Source of the DNA: Acidobacteriota bacterium
GTDB lineage: Bacteria > Acidobacteriota > Vicinamibacteria > Vicinamibacterales > SCN-69-37
Assembly: GCA_021824055.1 (NCBI GenBank)
Contig: JAKALV010000050.1
Span: 1 to 15,544 of the forward strand
Length of the DNA: 15,544 nucleotides
Direction of reading: 5' to 3'
Made by a program: the position numbers and the translations under genes
Part shown: positions 6,213 to 14,100 of the stretch, in pieces
Numbering within the stretch: position 1 is the first letter of the stretch
Layout: each line of letters opens with the position of its first letter
The notes under the pieces: generated by a model
The model's database searches: none
The model's input: only the letters and a program-made list of their open reading frames with translations
Told to the model about the DNA's origin: nothing

Positions 6213-7444
6213 AACTCAGAGGCGCCGCCGGCGCCTTGATGCTCGCGGTGGCGCTCATCGGTGTTGGTCCCGCAGTACGCGCGCAGCCCCCCGAACCGCG
6301 CGCGAAGCCCCCCGAACCTCAGGCGTATTCCTCCGAACTCGTGGCGTCTTTTGACGCCGCGTACAGCTTGGACTTCGCAGAAGCGCTCGCCATCGCCCGT
6401 CGGGCCGCGGCGCGCGACCCGGAGAATCCGTCGCCCTATCGCGCCATCGCCACCGTGACGTGGCTCCAGATCCTGTTCGCGCGCGGCGGCACGTACATCG
6501 ACCACTACCTGGGCAAGGTCACCAAGACGCAATTCAACGTGCCCAAGCCTCCGCCGGATCTCGACGCGGAGTTTCTGCACTCCCTCGACCGGGCGCTGGT
6601 GCTGGCCGAAGCGCGCGTGCACACGGCACCGAAAGATCCGCAGGCGCAGTTCGATCTGGGCGCCGCCTGGGCCCTGCGGGCCGGCTACGCCGGGTCGGTG
6701 CTCGGCAGCGTGACCGCCGCGTTTGCGGCCTCGCGGCGCGCCTACGACGCGCACGAGTACGTGCTCCGGCTGGCGCCCCGGTTCGTGGAAGCCAACTTCG
6801 TCATCGGGATGTATCGATATGCCGTCTCCACGTTGAGCCTGCCCTCGCGGATCGTGGCCTACCTCGCGGGCTTTGGCGGCGGCAAGGAACGCGGCATCCA
6901 GATGGTCGAGGCCGCGTCACGGAGCGGCATCGAGCAGGCCGACGCGCTCTTCGCCCTGGCGGTCATCTACAGCCGCGAAGGCCGCCATTGGGATGCCGTG
7001 GTCAAGCTGCGCGAGCTCGAGCGCCGCTACCCGCGCAACCGCATCCTCACGCTGGAGGAGGGCGCGGCGCTGATTCGCGCGGGCCATGCCGATACCGCCG
7101 ACGCGGTGCTCACCGCCGGTCTGGCCAGATTCGGCACGGATCCACGACCGAAGGCGCCCGGCGAACACGCGTACTGGCTCTACAAGCGGGGGCTCGCCCG
7201 GCTCAACTGGAACCACCGCGCCGACGCCGCGGCGGACTTTGACGCCGCCCTGGCGGCCAATCCGGTGGGATGGGTCCGCGGCCGCATCTACGTGACGCGC
7301 GGACAGCTGGCCGATCTCGCGGGCCGGCGCAATGATGCCCTTGCCGAGTATCGTCAAGGCGCCGACTGGTGCGGCCGGAATAACGACCCGTTCTGCGTGG
7401 CGGATGCCGTGAAGTTCACGCGGCAGCCATTCGCGCTACAGTAG
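6209..7444 (+). CDS. Exported TPR-repeat protein
   Basis: 411 aa from GTG 6209, overlapping the previous stop; GGAG eight bases upstream supports this start. An N-terminal signal peptide (hydrophobic 8-22, VRAQ near 26) is followed by a Pro-rich stretch (PPEPRAKPPEPQ). Helical repeats follow with TPR spacing: around 48-85, 125-180 (QAQFDLGAAWALRAG), 235-262 (ALFALAVIYSREGRHWDAV), 275-305 and 325-352 (YWLYKRGLARLNWN). It probably acts as a periplasmic scaffold. No enzymatic motif is visible. It is the second gene of the operon starting at 5214, and a link to amino-acid metabolism is not obvious. Confidence 0.8.
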   Translation: MKLRGAAGALMLAVALIGVGPAVRAQPPEPRAKPPEPQAYSSELVASFDAAYSLDFAEALAIARRAAARDPENPSPYRAIATVTWLQILFARGGTYIDHYLGKVTKTQFNVPKPPPDLDAEFLHSLDRALVLAEARVHTAPKDPQAQFDLGAAWALRAGYAGSVLGSVTAAFAASRRAYDAHEYVLRLAPRFVEANFVIGMYRYAVSTLSLPSRIVAYLAGFGGGKERGIQMVEAASRSGIEQADALFALAVIYSREGRHWDAVVKLRELERRYPRNRILTLEEGAALIRAGHADTADAVLTAGLARFGTDPRPKAPGEHAYWLYKRGLARLNWNHRADAAADFDAALAANPVGWVRGRIYVTRGQLADLAGRRNDALAEYRQGADWCGRNNDPFCVADAVKFTRQPFALQ

Positions 7445-7463
7445 GCGCGCACGGAGGCGACCC

Positions 7464-7964
7464 ATGGCACGAGCCCGCACGTGGATCCTGATCATCTTCG
7501 CCAGCATCGGCGCCATCGTCATCTTCCTCATGGTGGCGGCCGGCGTGGGAACGTTCTGGCTCATGCGTCACATCAGCACGCAGCCCGCCACGGCGACCTC
7601 CGCAGTCAAGACCTTCGATCAGGAGCGGGCGCGCTTCGGCACCGAGCCGGCCTTGTTGAACCTGGATGATCTCGACAATGGGTTCGCGATACAGAAGAAG
7701 ATCGACAGCCTGCCGGCATCGCCAACGCCGGCCACGGAAATGGGGATCCTGGTCTGGTCGCCCGACAACAACCGCACGGTGCGAATCGCGTTGCCCTTCT
7801 GGTTGCTGAGACTCGGGCGCAAGAAGATCACGATCTCCGGCGCCGACTCGTTCGACTTCGATCGCCTGAAGATCGACGTGGGGCAACTCGAGCGCATCGG
7901 CCCGCGGCTGATCGCGGACATCGAGCGGCCGGGCGGCGAACGCGTGCTGATCTGGACGAAGTAG
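7464..7964 (+). CDS. Membrane-anchored protein of unknown function
   Basis: 166 aa. A strong Shine-Dalgarno (GGAGG at 7453-7457, six bases before ATG) supports the start. One N-terminal membrane helix (about 7-34, WILIIFASIGAIVIFLMVAA) is followed by a roughly 130-residue domain that should lie outside the inner membrane. That domain has a mixed alpha/beta look (KIDSLPAS, TEMGILVWS, TISGADSFDFDRLKIDV, ERVLIWTK). I do not recognise the family. It starts 19 bp after the TPR gene and is the last gene of that operon, ending at a large inverted repeat. Confidence 0.75.
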   Translation: MARARTWILIIFASIGAIVIFLMVAAGVGTFWLMRHISTQPATATSAVKTFDQERARFGTEPALLNLDDLDNGFAIQKKIDSLPASPTPATEMGILVWSPDNNRTVRIALPFWLLRLGRKKITISGADSFDFDRLKIDVGQLERIGPRLIADIERPGGERVLIWTK

Positions 7965-8134
7965 TCGTCAGTCCAAGGTTCAGGGTTCAACGTCCAAGGT
8001 CACTTGTTGTCCGAGGTCCTGCGGGTCCTTCGTCCGATGTGCACGTGCGCGTGAACCGAGGACCCGGGAACCGACAGGACCCGAGGACGACGAGTGACGT
8101 TGGACAATGGACCTTGAACTGTGGACGACACTAC
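7961..8134. repeat. Large imperfect inverted repeat between convergent genes
   Basis: Arms of about 75-80 bp (roughly 7961-8035 and 8055-8134) are imperfect reverse complements. GTAGTCGTC on the left pairs with GACGACACTAC on the right, and a CGTCCAAGGTCACTTGTTGTCC-like block pairs with its partner at about 8087-8107. The word GTCCAAGGT occurs twice in the left arm (7971-7979 and 7992-8000). The apex is GC-rich (GCACGTGCGCGTG). It fills the gap between convergent genes and could act as a two-way transcription terminator. Confidence 0.6.
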
Positions 8135-8146
8135 GCCCCAAGAGTG

Positions 8147-9598
8147 CTACAGCCCCAGGAACGCCCGCATCTTCTGAAGCAGCGATGACGACGGGTCTTT
8201 GGGCGCGCTGGGCGTCGCGGCCCTGACCGCGTCGAGTTCCTGCTGGCGCGCGCCGGCGGCGGCCGCCAGTTGCGCGAGCACCTCGGGATGGCTCTGGACA
8301 TATTCACGGAAGGCATCCACGCTGATTTCGACCAGCGTGCAGTCGGCCACCGCCGTCACCGTGGCGGTGCGCGCGGCGCCGGTCAGCAATGACATCTCGC
8401 CGAAGTACCCGCCGGCTTCGGTCGTCGCCACGCGTTGACCGCCGCCGATCACGATATCGACGCGCCCCTGCTCCACGATGAACATCGACGACGCGCTGTC
8501 GCCTTCGCGCACGACCGCTTCGCCGGCCGCATAGCGCAGCGTTCGGGCCCCGACCGCCAGCGCGCGATGCGCCTCGCCGGACAGCGCCGCGAACACCGGC
8601 ACGGCCGCGATGAGGCTCGCGACACGGTCGCGGCGCTCGGGCGGTTCGCCGGCCACCTCCTGCCGCGGATACTCGATCTGGATCGGGTACGGGATCTCGA
8701 TGTTGCGGCGGCGGAACTCGTAGTAGATGAACGTGCGCACTTCGTCGCGCGCGCGCTCGTCGTGCGCAAAGTCGTTGATCCAGAACCGCACGCGGTACGT
8801 GAGCGCGGAGGCGCCGAAGTCAACCAGCACCACATCCGGCGCCGGCGTCGGCAGCACGCGCGTCGCGTGACTGAGCGCCGCCAGAATGGCCGCCTTCGTC
8901 TCGTTCGGCGGCGTGTCGTAACTGGCGCCGACATCGACGAACACGCGCGTCGGCGCCTCGGGTTCCGAGTAGTTGTTGATCGCCTCTTTCGAAACGATGT
9001 TGTTCGGCACCGCCACGAGATTGCCGGCCTTGGTGCGCAGCTTCGTGGCGCGCCAAGTGATCTCGGTGACGAGTCCCTCGAAGGCGCCCACCGTGATCCA
9101 GTGCCCCACCTTGAACGGCCGGTCCACCTGAATGGCCAGGCCGGCAAACACGTTGCCGAGCGTGTCCTGGGCCGCAAACCCGATGACGGCCGCGCCCACC
9201 GCCGACGTGATCGCCAGCTGTTCGTGGAACCATCCGATCGCGACGCCGGCGAACACCGCCAGCACGATCGTGTCCTGCAGAATCGACGGCAGCCGGTCGG
9301 GCACGCCTTGGCGGAACCAGGGGTTGAGCAGACTCACCGCGCCGCTGATCAGCGCGAGGATCAGCAGCAGCTTCTCGAGCGACGCCCGCGCGGAATCGAA
9401 CTGGCGGAACACCGGCAGGAACTCGCCCGCCAGATGCACCACCAGATACAGCACCATCGTCCACAACGTGAACCGCAGACGCCGGCGGATGACGTTGTTG
9501 CGGACGATGGCGAGCAGCGCCAGGTTGACGCCGATCGCCGCGATCGCGGCGATCAGCCGCCAGCCCTCGTGAGTCGCGAAGAATCCGTCGGCCCCCAC
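8147..9598 (-). CDS. MscS-family channel with C-terminal cyclic nucleotide-binding domain
   Basis: 483 aa. Membrane helices are near 14-33, 42-62, 75-92 and 109-125, then the pore helix and MscS fold: AAQDTLGNVFAGLAIQVDRP (142-161), VGHWITVGAFEGLVTEITWR (164-183), VPNNIVSKEAINNYS (197-211), and a beta/alpha domain to about 312. Residues 325-445 form a cNMP-binding domain. Its phosphate cassette is intact: GGYFGEMSLLTGAARTATV, with Glu401 for the ribose and Arg410 for the phosphate. The family includes MscS-like channels gated by cyclic nucleotide instead of tension. The GTG start at 9598 is one base after the stop of the protease gene, so it is the last gene of an operon whose first gene is an adenylate cyclase. 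Confidence 0.92.
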   Translation of the reverse strand: MGADGFFATHEGWRLIAAIAAIGVNLALLAIVRNNVIRRRLRFTLWTMVLYLVVHLAGEFLPVFRQFDSARASLEKLLLILALISGAVSLLNPWFRQGVPDRLPSILQDTIVLAVFAGVAIGWFHEQLAITSAVGAAVIGFAAQDTLGNVFAGLAIQVDRPFKVGHWITVGAFEGLVTEITWRATKLRTKAGNLVAVPNNIVSKEAINNYSEPEAPTRVFVDVGASYDTPPNETKAAILAALSHATRVLPTPAPDVVLVDFGASALTYRVRFWINDFAHDERARDEVRTFIYYEFRRRNIEIPYPIQIEYPRQEVAGEPPERRDRVASLIAAVPVFAALSGEAHRALAVGARTLRYAAGEAVVREGDSASSMFIVEQGRVDIVIGGGQRVATTEAGGYFGEMSLLTGAARTATVTAVADCTLVEISVDAFREYVQSHPEVLAQLAAAAGARQQELDAVRAATPSAPKDPSSSLLQKMRAFLGL

Positions 9599-9599
9599 G

Positions 9600-10727
9600 T
9601 CAGCCCACGATGCCCTTCTTGAATTCGGCGATCTCGGCCGCCGTCACGGTCACGCCCACGATGGCCGGGTTGCTGCCGCCCTTGGCGTCGCGATCCGGCA
9701 CGCCGCCCCGGGCGCCGGCCGACGCGATCGTCGCGGTGCTCTTTTTCTCGCCGCCGAGTGCGCTCAGCTTGCCGAGGCCGAGCTTGCTGCCGCTGGATTT
9801 GGTGCCGCCGGCCTTCGTGCTCGAGCTGCTGCCGGCCAGACCCGACGCGCCGGCGGTAATCTGCGAAATCTCCGTGACCGGCACCGGTTTGTAGGTGATC
9901 GACGCCTTGTAGCGGCCGGCGACGATGGCGGTCGACGACAGCTTCTGGGTCCTGATCTCGTTCGCGAGCTTCTCGATGCGTTCCTTCGTCGCCGGATGCG
10001 ACGCGAACAGGCCGTTGCGGTCGGGGTTGTTCTTGTTGCGCTCGTCGAGCCGCGCGAGAAACGCGCCCAGTCCGCCCGGCGCGTACCCGGCCTTGTTGGC
10101 GAGCGCCACGCCTTTTTCATCGGCGTCGAGTTCCTGGCCGCGATCGTACGCGCCCTCGAACAGGATCTCGTACGACTTGTCGGCCACGGCCGACATGATC
10201 TGGTTGCGCGTCATCTCGGCGGTCAATGCCACCAGCTTGCCCTGCTGGATGGCCTTGATCGTGTGCTTCTCGGTGACGTGCGCGATTTCGTGTCCCAGCA
10301 CATCCGCCAGTTCCGACTCACTTTGCAGCAGCGACAGCGCGCCGCGGGTGATGTGAATGAACCCGCCCGGCGCGGCGTAGGCATTCACGCCGTCGGTGTC
10401 GAGCACGATGAATTTCCACGGCAGGTTCGGCCGGCTGCTCGCCTGGGCCAGCACGGTGCCGACCAGCGTGACGTACTTGTGCACCGCCTTGTCCTGCACC
10501 ACGCCGTACCGCACGCGCAGCTTGTCGCTCACCTGCTGGCCGAGCTGCTGTTCTTCGGCGTCGGTGAAGACCAGCGAGTCGTACATCGCCTTGAGCTTCT
10601 GGGCCTTGGCCGCCGCATCGTCGGCCTTGCCGAGCGCCTTGCCCAGCTTGCCGAGCTGCGCCGAGGCCGGCGCCGCCGCGGTCAACGCGCACATCGCGAC
10701 CACCGCCACTCTCAGAATTCGCTTCAT
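9600..10727 (-). CDS. Exported M48-family zinc metalloprotease
   Basis: 375 aa from the ATG at 10725-10727, preceded by GGGGAG at good spacing; an upstream ATG (10751) would overlap the cyclase and spoil the signal peptide. The signal peptide is 1-24 (ending ASAQ). The zinc site is HEIAH at 146-150, with the third ligand Glu199 in GQELDADEKG, as in M48 proteases of the BepA/LoiP kind that act in envelope quality control. A Ser/Gly/Lys-rich linker (about 292-335) precedes a C-terminal segment found in no domain I know. It starts 4 bp after the cyclase gene and ends 1 bp before the channel gene. It may process or maintain the membrane partners; that is inference. Confidence 0.9.
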   Translation of the reverse strand: MKRILRVAVVAMCALTAAAPASAQLGKLGKALGKADDAAAKAQKLKAMYDSLVFTDAEEQQLGQQVSDKLRVRYGVVQDKAVHKYVTLVGTVLAQASSRPNLPWKFIVLDTDGVNAYAAPGGFIHITRGALSLLQSESELADVLGHEIAHVTEKHTIKAIQQGKLVALTAEMTRNQIMSAVADKSYEILFEGAYDRGQELDADEKGVALANKAGYAPGGLGAFLARLDERNKNNPDRNGLFASHPATKERIEKLANEIRTQKLSSTAIVAGRYKASITYKPVPVTEISQITAGASGLAGSSSSTKAGGTKSSGSKLGLGKLSALGGEKKSTATIASAGARGGVPDRDAKGGSNPAIVGVTVTAAEIAEFKKGIVG

Positions 10728-10731
10728 GTTG

Positions 10732-12714
10732 TCACTCCCCAAAAGGCACACGCACTTCGAAGATTGCCACGGGCTGAGTGCGGCCCTTCACCGTCACCTC
10801 GCCCAGCGGCGTCACATCGTCGGACCGGACCAGCTGCTTGCGGGTTGCGTCGCTGATGATGATACGCGTGTGGAAGTCCTTGTTGAGGGACTCCAGCCGG
10901 GACGCCAGGTTCACGGCGTCCCCGATCACCGTGTAGCTCATGATGGCCTCCGATCCGATGTTGCCGGCGATCATCTCACCGGAGTTGACGCCAATGCCAA
11001 TATCCAGCGGAGCGCGCCCCTCGGCCGCCCAGCGGGCGTTGAGCCGCGCCAGCTCACGGACCATGTCGCGCGCGGCGGCCACGGCGTGCTCGGCGTGCTG
11101 CGGATCGTCCACGGGCGCGCCGAACAGCCCCATGACCATGTCGCCGACGAATTTGTCCAGCGTGCCCTGATGCGCGTGCAGCACGCGCACCATCACGGTG
11201 AAGTACTCGTTGAGTTGCGCCACGACGGATTCGGGCGTTGCCTTCTCTGACGCGGCGGTGAAGCCGCGAATGTCCGAGAACAGGACCGACATCTCGCGCC
11301 GGGTGCCGCCGAGCTTCGCCATCGCCGGATTGGCCTGCAACTGGTCGAAGACGCTCCTCGACACGTAGCGCCCGAACAACTGCTTGATGCGCCGCTTGTC
11401 GCGGCCTTCGACGAAGTAGTTCCACGCCGTGCCGGCAAAGAGCGCGACCGCGGTCGCGCCCATCGGCGCGACCGCCGCAAACCAGACCTGATGGCCGAAC
11501 TGCCACGTGAGCCACGCGCCGAACAGCGCCATCGCGCCCAGCACGGCCGCGATCGCCCACCACACCGGCAGCATCAGCGCCACCACGCCCGCGGCGACGC
11601 CGCCGGCCACGCTCATGCCCCAGGCGCTGGCGCGCGACGCCTTGCGCAGAAACCGCGCCGACAGCACGTCGTCGGCCAGCGCCGCGTGCAGGAACACGCC
11701 CGGCGTGCTCGCCGATTGGGGAAACGGCGTGACGACGACGTCGTAGAGCCCGGCGGCGCCGACGCCGACGAACACGATCTTGTCGCGGAAGACCGACGGA
11801 TCGATCGGCGGCGTCTCGCCGGCGGCCGCGTTCTCTTCGGACAGCAGCACGTCGAACGCCGATTCCGTGTGATAGAGCCGCTGCGGCGCGTCCGCGGCGC
11901 CGCGCTGGAACGGCCCGCGATAGTTGAGCAGGGCGCGCGTGCCATCGAGCAACGGCATCTCCGACGCGCCGATCTTCATGGTCGACGCGCCCGGGCGCGA
12001 CACGTCGCGCGGGTCGAGCTTCAGGGCGACGAGCGCCGCCGCCATGCCCAGCGACGGCACGGAATACGGGCCGATTTCGAGAAACGGGTTGAAGCTGCGC
12101 GCGGTGCCGCGATCGCGCTCGTCGTGTTTGTAGAGATTGTGGCCGATGGCCGCGGCGCCCGATGCGAAGAGCGGCAGCGGCAGCCGCAGCGCGGGCCACG
12201 CCTCGAAGCCCGGCACGGTCCACGTGCGTCCGGGCAGCGACGGCGGCACGAGCGTGGCCGCGTCGGCGCCCGACTGCAGGCCCTCGTACGTGGCGTCGGC
12301 CAGCATCACCACGTTGCCCGCACGCTTGATCGACGCGGCCAGTTCCGCGTCCGACTCGGCCCCGGTCATCGTGCGATCGCCGACCGGAAACGCCGCACGC
12401 GTGTCGCCTTCCAGAAACAGCACGTCGTATGCGATCACGCGCGCCTTCGCCCGGACCAGGTAGTCGATGATGCTCGCGTGCACCACGCGCGGCCAGGGCC
12501 AGCGCCCGAACACCGGCTCGAGCGCGGCGATCGATGAATCGTTGATTTCGACAAAGACGATGTCCTGGCGCGCGGTGTCGGGACGCGCGGTAACGCGCAT
12601 GCGCCAGTCGTAACTGCTGTTCTCGAGGGAGACGCCGAAGCTGGTGGCCGAGAGCGCCATCGCGACGATGGCCCCGGCCAATCCGATCCCGGCCCCGATG
12701 AGTCGAGTGCGCAC
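10732..12714 (-). CDS. CHASE2-domain class III adenylate cyclase
   Basis: 660 aa. Order: signal-anchor helix (5-24), CHASE2 sensor outside the membrane (about 30-355: ENSSYDWRMRV, GRWPWPRVVHASIIDYL, IAYDVLFLE, DKIVFVGVGAAGLYD), three membrane helices (about 364-430), a short linker, then the catalytic domain (about 470-655). Metal aspartates are Asp481 (FSDIRGF) and Asp525 (KFVGD). Lys521 and Thr595 (YTVIGD) are the ATP-selecting type, and Asn602/Arg606 (VNLASR) are the transition-state pair, so it should make cAMP. The start is GTG 12714, with TATAAG five bases upstream. It is the first gene of the operon with the M48 protease and the cNMP-binding channel. Confidence 0.93.
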   Translation of the reverse strand: MRTRLIGAGIGLAGAIVAMALSATSFGVSLENSSYDWRMRVTARPDTARQDIVFVEINDSSIAALEPVFGRWPWPRVVHASIIDYLVRAKARVIAYDVLFLEGDTRAAFPVGDRTMTGAESDAELAASIKRAGNVVMLADATYEGLQSGADAATLVPPSLPGRTWTVPGFEAWPALRLPLPLFASGAAAIGHNLYKHDERDRGTARSFNPFLEIGPYSVPSLGMAAALVALKLDPRDVSRPGASTMKIGASEMPLLDGTRALLNYRGPFQRGAADAPQRLYHTESAFDVLLSEENAAAGETPPIDPSVFRDKIVFVGVGAAGLYDVVVTPFPQSASTPGVFLHAALADDVLSARFLRKASRASAWGMSVAGGVAAGVVALMLPVWWAIAAVLGAMALFGAWLTWQFGHQVWFAAVAPMGATAVALFAGTAWNYFVEGRDKRRIKQLFGRYVSRSVFDQLQANPAMAKLGGTRREMSVLFSDIRGFTAASEKATPESVVAQLNEYFTVMVRVLHAHQGTLDKFVGDMVMGLFGAPVDDPQHAEHAVAAARDMVRELARLNARWAAEGRAPLDIGIGVNSGEMIAGNIGSEAIMSYTVIGDAVNLASRLESLNKDFHTRIIISDATRKQLVRSDDVTPLGEVTVKGRTQPVAIFEVRVPFGE

Positions 12715-12719
12715 AGGGT

Positions 12720-12725
12720 CTTATA
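12720..12725 (-). promoter_or_regulatory. -10-like hexamer TATAAG of the cyclase operon
   Basis: On the minus strand TATAAG is followed by five bases and the GTG start, again predicting a leaderless mRNA. A GAGACA 17 bases upstream matches the -35 consensus at four of six positions. It is the only promoter candidate seen for the three-gene operon. Confidence 0.45.
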
Positions 12726-12779
12726 TTGCCCCTTTGCCGCTTTGTCTCCGTGCCCTTTATCAGGTTTTTTGTGGAGTTG

Positions 12780-12800
12780 TTTGGTAGCGATGCGGGGATT
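12780..12800 (-). repeat. Displaced copy of the tRNA-Glu 3' end (att-like)
   Basis: TTTGGTAGCGAT, one mismatch, then CGGGGATT repeat the 3' end of the tRNA-Glu gene, including its CCA. Similarity stops after 21 bp, so this is a tail and not a second tRNA. It lies 65 bp upstream of the intact cyclase start. Confidence 0.7.
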
Positions 12801-12905
12801 TGCGAAAGGTTGGGACATACCGTTTTCCGGCACGGCCGCGTGATTATCCCTGCGCGCTTCCCATCAACCTCGAATCGATCGTTCTCTCTTGTGGTTTACG
12901 GGGAA

Positions 12906-12922
12906 TGGCGCCGTCCACCTAT
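12906..12922 (+). repeat. 17-bp direct repeat, copy 1
   Basis: TGGCGCCGTCCACCTAT, matching 13099-13115 at 16 of 17 positions, 193 bp apart. Confidence 0.75.
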
Positions 12923-13098
12923 CGCCGGATTTCCGGGCAAATGACGCTCGCGCCAATTCCCGGGTCCTCGCGGCGTCGCATTCAGTCAAGTCGTCCTGGC
13001 AGACGCCATTGCGTCGGGACTCCATGGCGGCAATAATCTGCGCGAGTGGAGGGTGGTTCTGCACTCGAGTGGTGGCAGGCGGGGGGCTGACCTGCAAT

Positions 13099-13115
13099 TG
13101 GCGCCTTCCACCTAT
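13099..13115 (+). repeat. 17-bp direct repeat, copy 2, next to the cassette boundary
   Basis: TGGCGCCTTCCACCTAT ends five bases before the GTTAGGC core site. It may be part of the attachment site used by the first cassette. Confidence 0.75.
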
Positions 13116-13120
13116 ATGAC

Positions 13121-13127
13121 GTTAGGC
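13121..13127 (+). other. Integron core site GTTAGGC (left boundary of cassette 1)
   Basis: GTTAGGC fits the integron core consensus GTTRRRY at every position. Insertion is expected between G13121 and T13122. Its TTAGGC is complementary to the GCCTAA at the far end of the same cassette, as expected for one cassette's two ends. No matching inverse core is seen to the left, so the site upstream is an attI or a truncated attC. Confidence 0.55.
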
Positions 13128-13148
13128 CGCAGAAGGGACACGTGCCAT

Positions 13149-13688
13149 ATGAGAGTTGCCGCCATGCTGGTTTGTTGTGCCATGGTCTGCCTGCGGAGTG
13201 ATGCCACGAACCAGGACGTGGCCGGGGCTTCGACGCTTTCTCAAGTTCTCCAAGACGCCGAGGCAAAGCGATTTTCGAAGATTGCAACTTTGCGTTTCGG
13301 AGCGGCGATTTCGATCGACGACACGGTTGACAAGGTCTTCAGTGACTCGTTAGCAGCGGAGATCTCGACACCTCTCAAGGCCCTTGGCGTGGGCTTGGTG
13401 AGGCAGAGCGGGCAACCGATCGACACGAGGCTTCCAGGCCTCTTCTCGACGACGCTCGTCAATTGTGCCGGACGTCGCGATTGTGATGTGACTACACGCA
13501 CAAGCCTGTCAAGAACAGTTCAGTTGCCCAACGATCCCAGCGTCGAATTCACCGTCGGCGTGTGGCAAAAGGACCACAATGCAACCGCCGCTGACGCTGG
13601 CCAGGCACGCGCTGTTGCTCGGGAGTTCGTTGTCAACGACATGAACGAGTTCGTTCGCCACTGGGCGATCGCGAACCGGGCACGATGA
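13149..13688 (+). CDS. Secreted cysteine-containing cassette protein of unknown function
   Basis: 179 aa from the ATG at 13149 (AAGGG 11 bases upstream); ATG 13116 is in frame but would start upstream of the cassette core site. An N-terminal signal peptide (hydrophobic 4-15, AAMLVCCAMVCL) suggests export. The mature part has a helix-strand region (KIATLRFGAAISIDD, VFSDSLAAEIS, LKALGVGLVRQSG), a two-cysteine segment (NCAGRRDC, Cys106 and Cys112, possible disulfide) and strand-rich VEFTVGVWQKD. I do not recognise a family. Sequence is clearly less GC-rich than the flanking chromosome. The next gene starts 28 bp downstream in the same cassette. Confidence 0.65.
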   Translation: MRVAAMLVCCAMVCLRSDATNQDVAGASTLSQVLQDAEAKRFSKIATLRFGAAISIDDTVDKVFSDSLAAEISTPLKALGVGLVRQSGQPIDTRLPGLFSTTLVNCAGRRDCDVTTRTSLSRTVQLPNDPSVEFTVGVWQKDHNATAADAGQARAVAREFVVNDMNEFVRHWAIANRAR

Positions 13689-13716
13689 CGCATGTTCGCG
13701 GCGGTGATGAGAGAGA

Positions 13717-14100
13717 TTGGCAGTGACTTGGACCGAGGCCGAACGCATGATTCGCCAGAGAGTAGCCGTCGGTTCTGGGATTCTGAAGTGCCACGGAGCC
13801 GCTAGACGAGTCGTGACGGCCCACAATCCCGACGCGATCAGCATGCAGACTGGAGCGACCACGAAGCAGACCAAGGCGATTTCTTACGACATGCTGCGAT
13901 GCGCCTTCGAAGTCCTCGAGAGTCGTGGGCGCTTCGACTCGGGCGACTTCGGGGCGGCCTTTGGCCCGGAGCAGCGGGCCGCTCCCTGCCGGTACTCCAT
14001 GACCGGTGGCGTTCTAGTGGAGGCAGGGTTAGCTGACCGCGTGTCCGTGTCGCGGACCGACTGCTACTATGTCAAGCGTGCAAGGGGGCCTGCGGCCTAA
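13717..14100 (+). CDS. Unrecognised cassette protein, possibly winged-helix
   Basis: 127 aa from TTG 13717, or 125 aa from GTG 13723, which is better placed after the GAGAGA purine run. A helical middle (ISYDMLRCAFEVLESRGRF, about 67-85) and the segment PCRYSMTGGVLVEAGLADRVSVS (about 99-121) resemble a helix-turn-strand unit that could be a winged helix. No family was recognised and no catalytic motif is clear. The stop TAA lies inside the GCCTAAC inverse core of the attC-like site, as is typical for the last gene of an integron cassette. Confidence 0.6.
   Translation: MAVTWTEAERMIRQRVAVGSGILKCHGAARRVVTAHNPDAISMQTGATTKQTKAISYDMLRCAFEVLESRGRFDSGDFGAAFGPEQRAAPCRYSMTGGVLVEAGLADRVSVSRTDCYYVKRARGPAA

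Larger units (their letters stand above)
12801..13120. other. Gene-free stretch at the left end of the accessory segment
   Basis: No convincing gene on either strand; the open frames here look like chance frames and have no recognisable motif or ribosome site. It holds a 17-bp direct repeat and ends at the GTTAGGC core site. If an integron attachment site (attI) or the right half of an earlier attC exists, it would be in the last 60 bp of this stretch. Confidence 0.5.

Noticed and set aside
8435..9622. 395-aa plus-strand open frame
   Set aside because: Antisense shadow of the MscS gene; His/Arg/Asp-rich with no motif.
11054..12223. 389-aa minus-strand frame
   Set aside because: Same region as the cyclase in another frame; Arg/Ala-rich shadow.
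12780..12800. Second tRNA gene
   Set aside because: Only the 3' 21 bases match; no anticodon arm, D-arm or 5' acceptor strand follows.
12889..13119. 76-aa plus-strand frame ending right before GTTAGGC
   Set aside because: Ending at an att site is suggestive of a cassette gene, but there is no ribosome site and the composition is not convincing.
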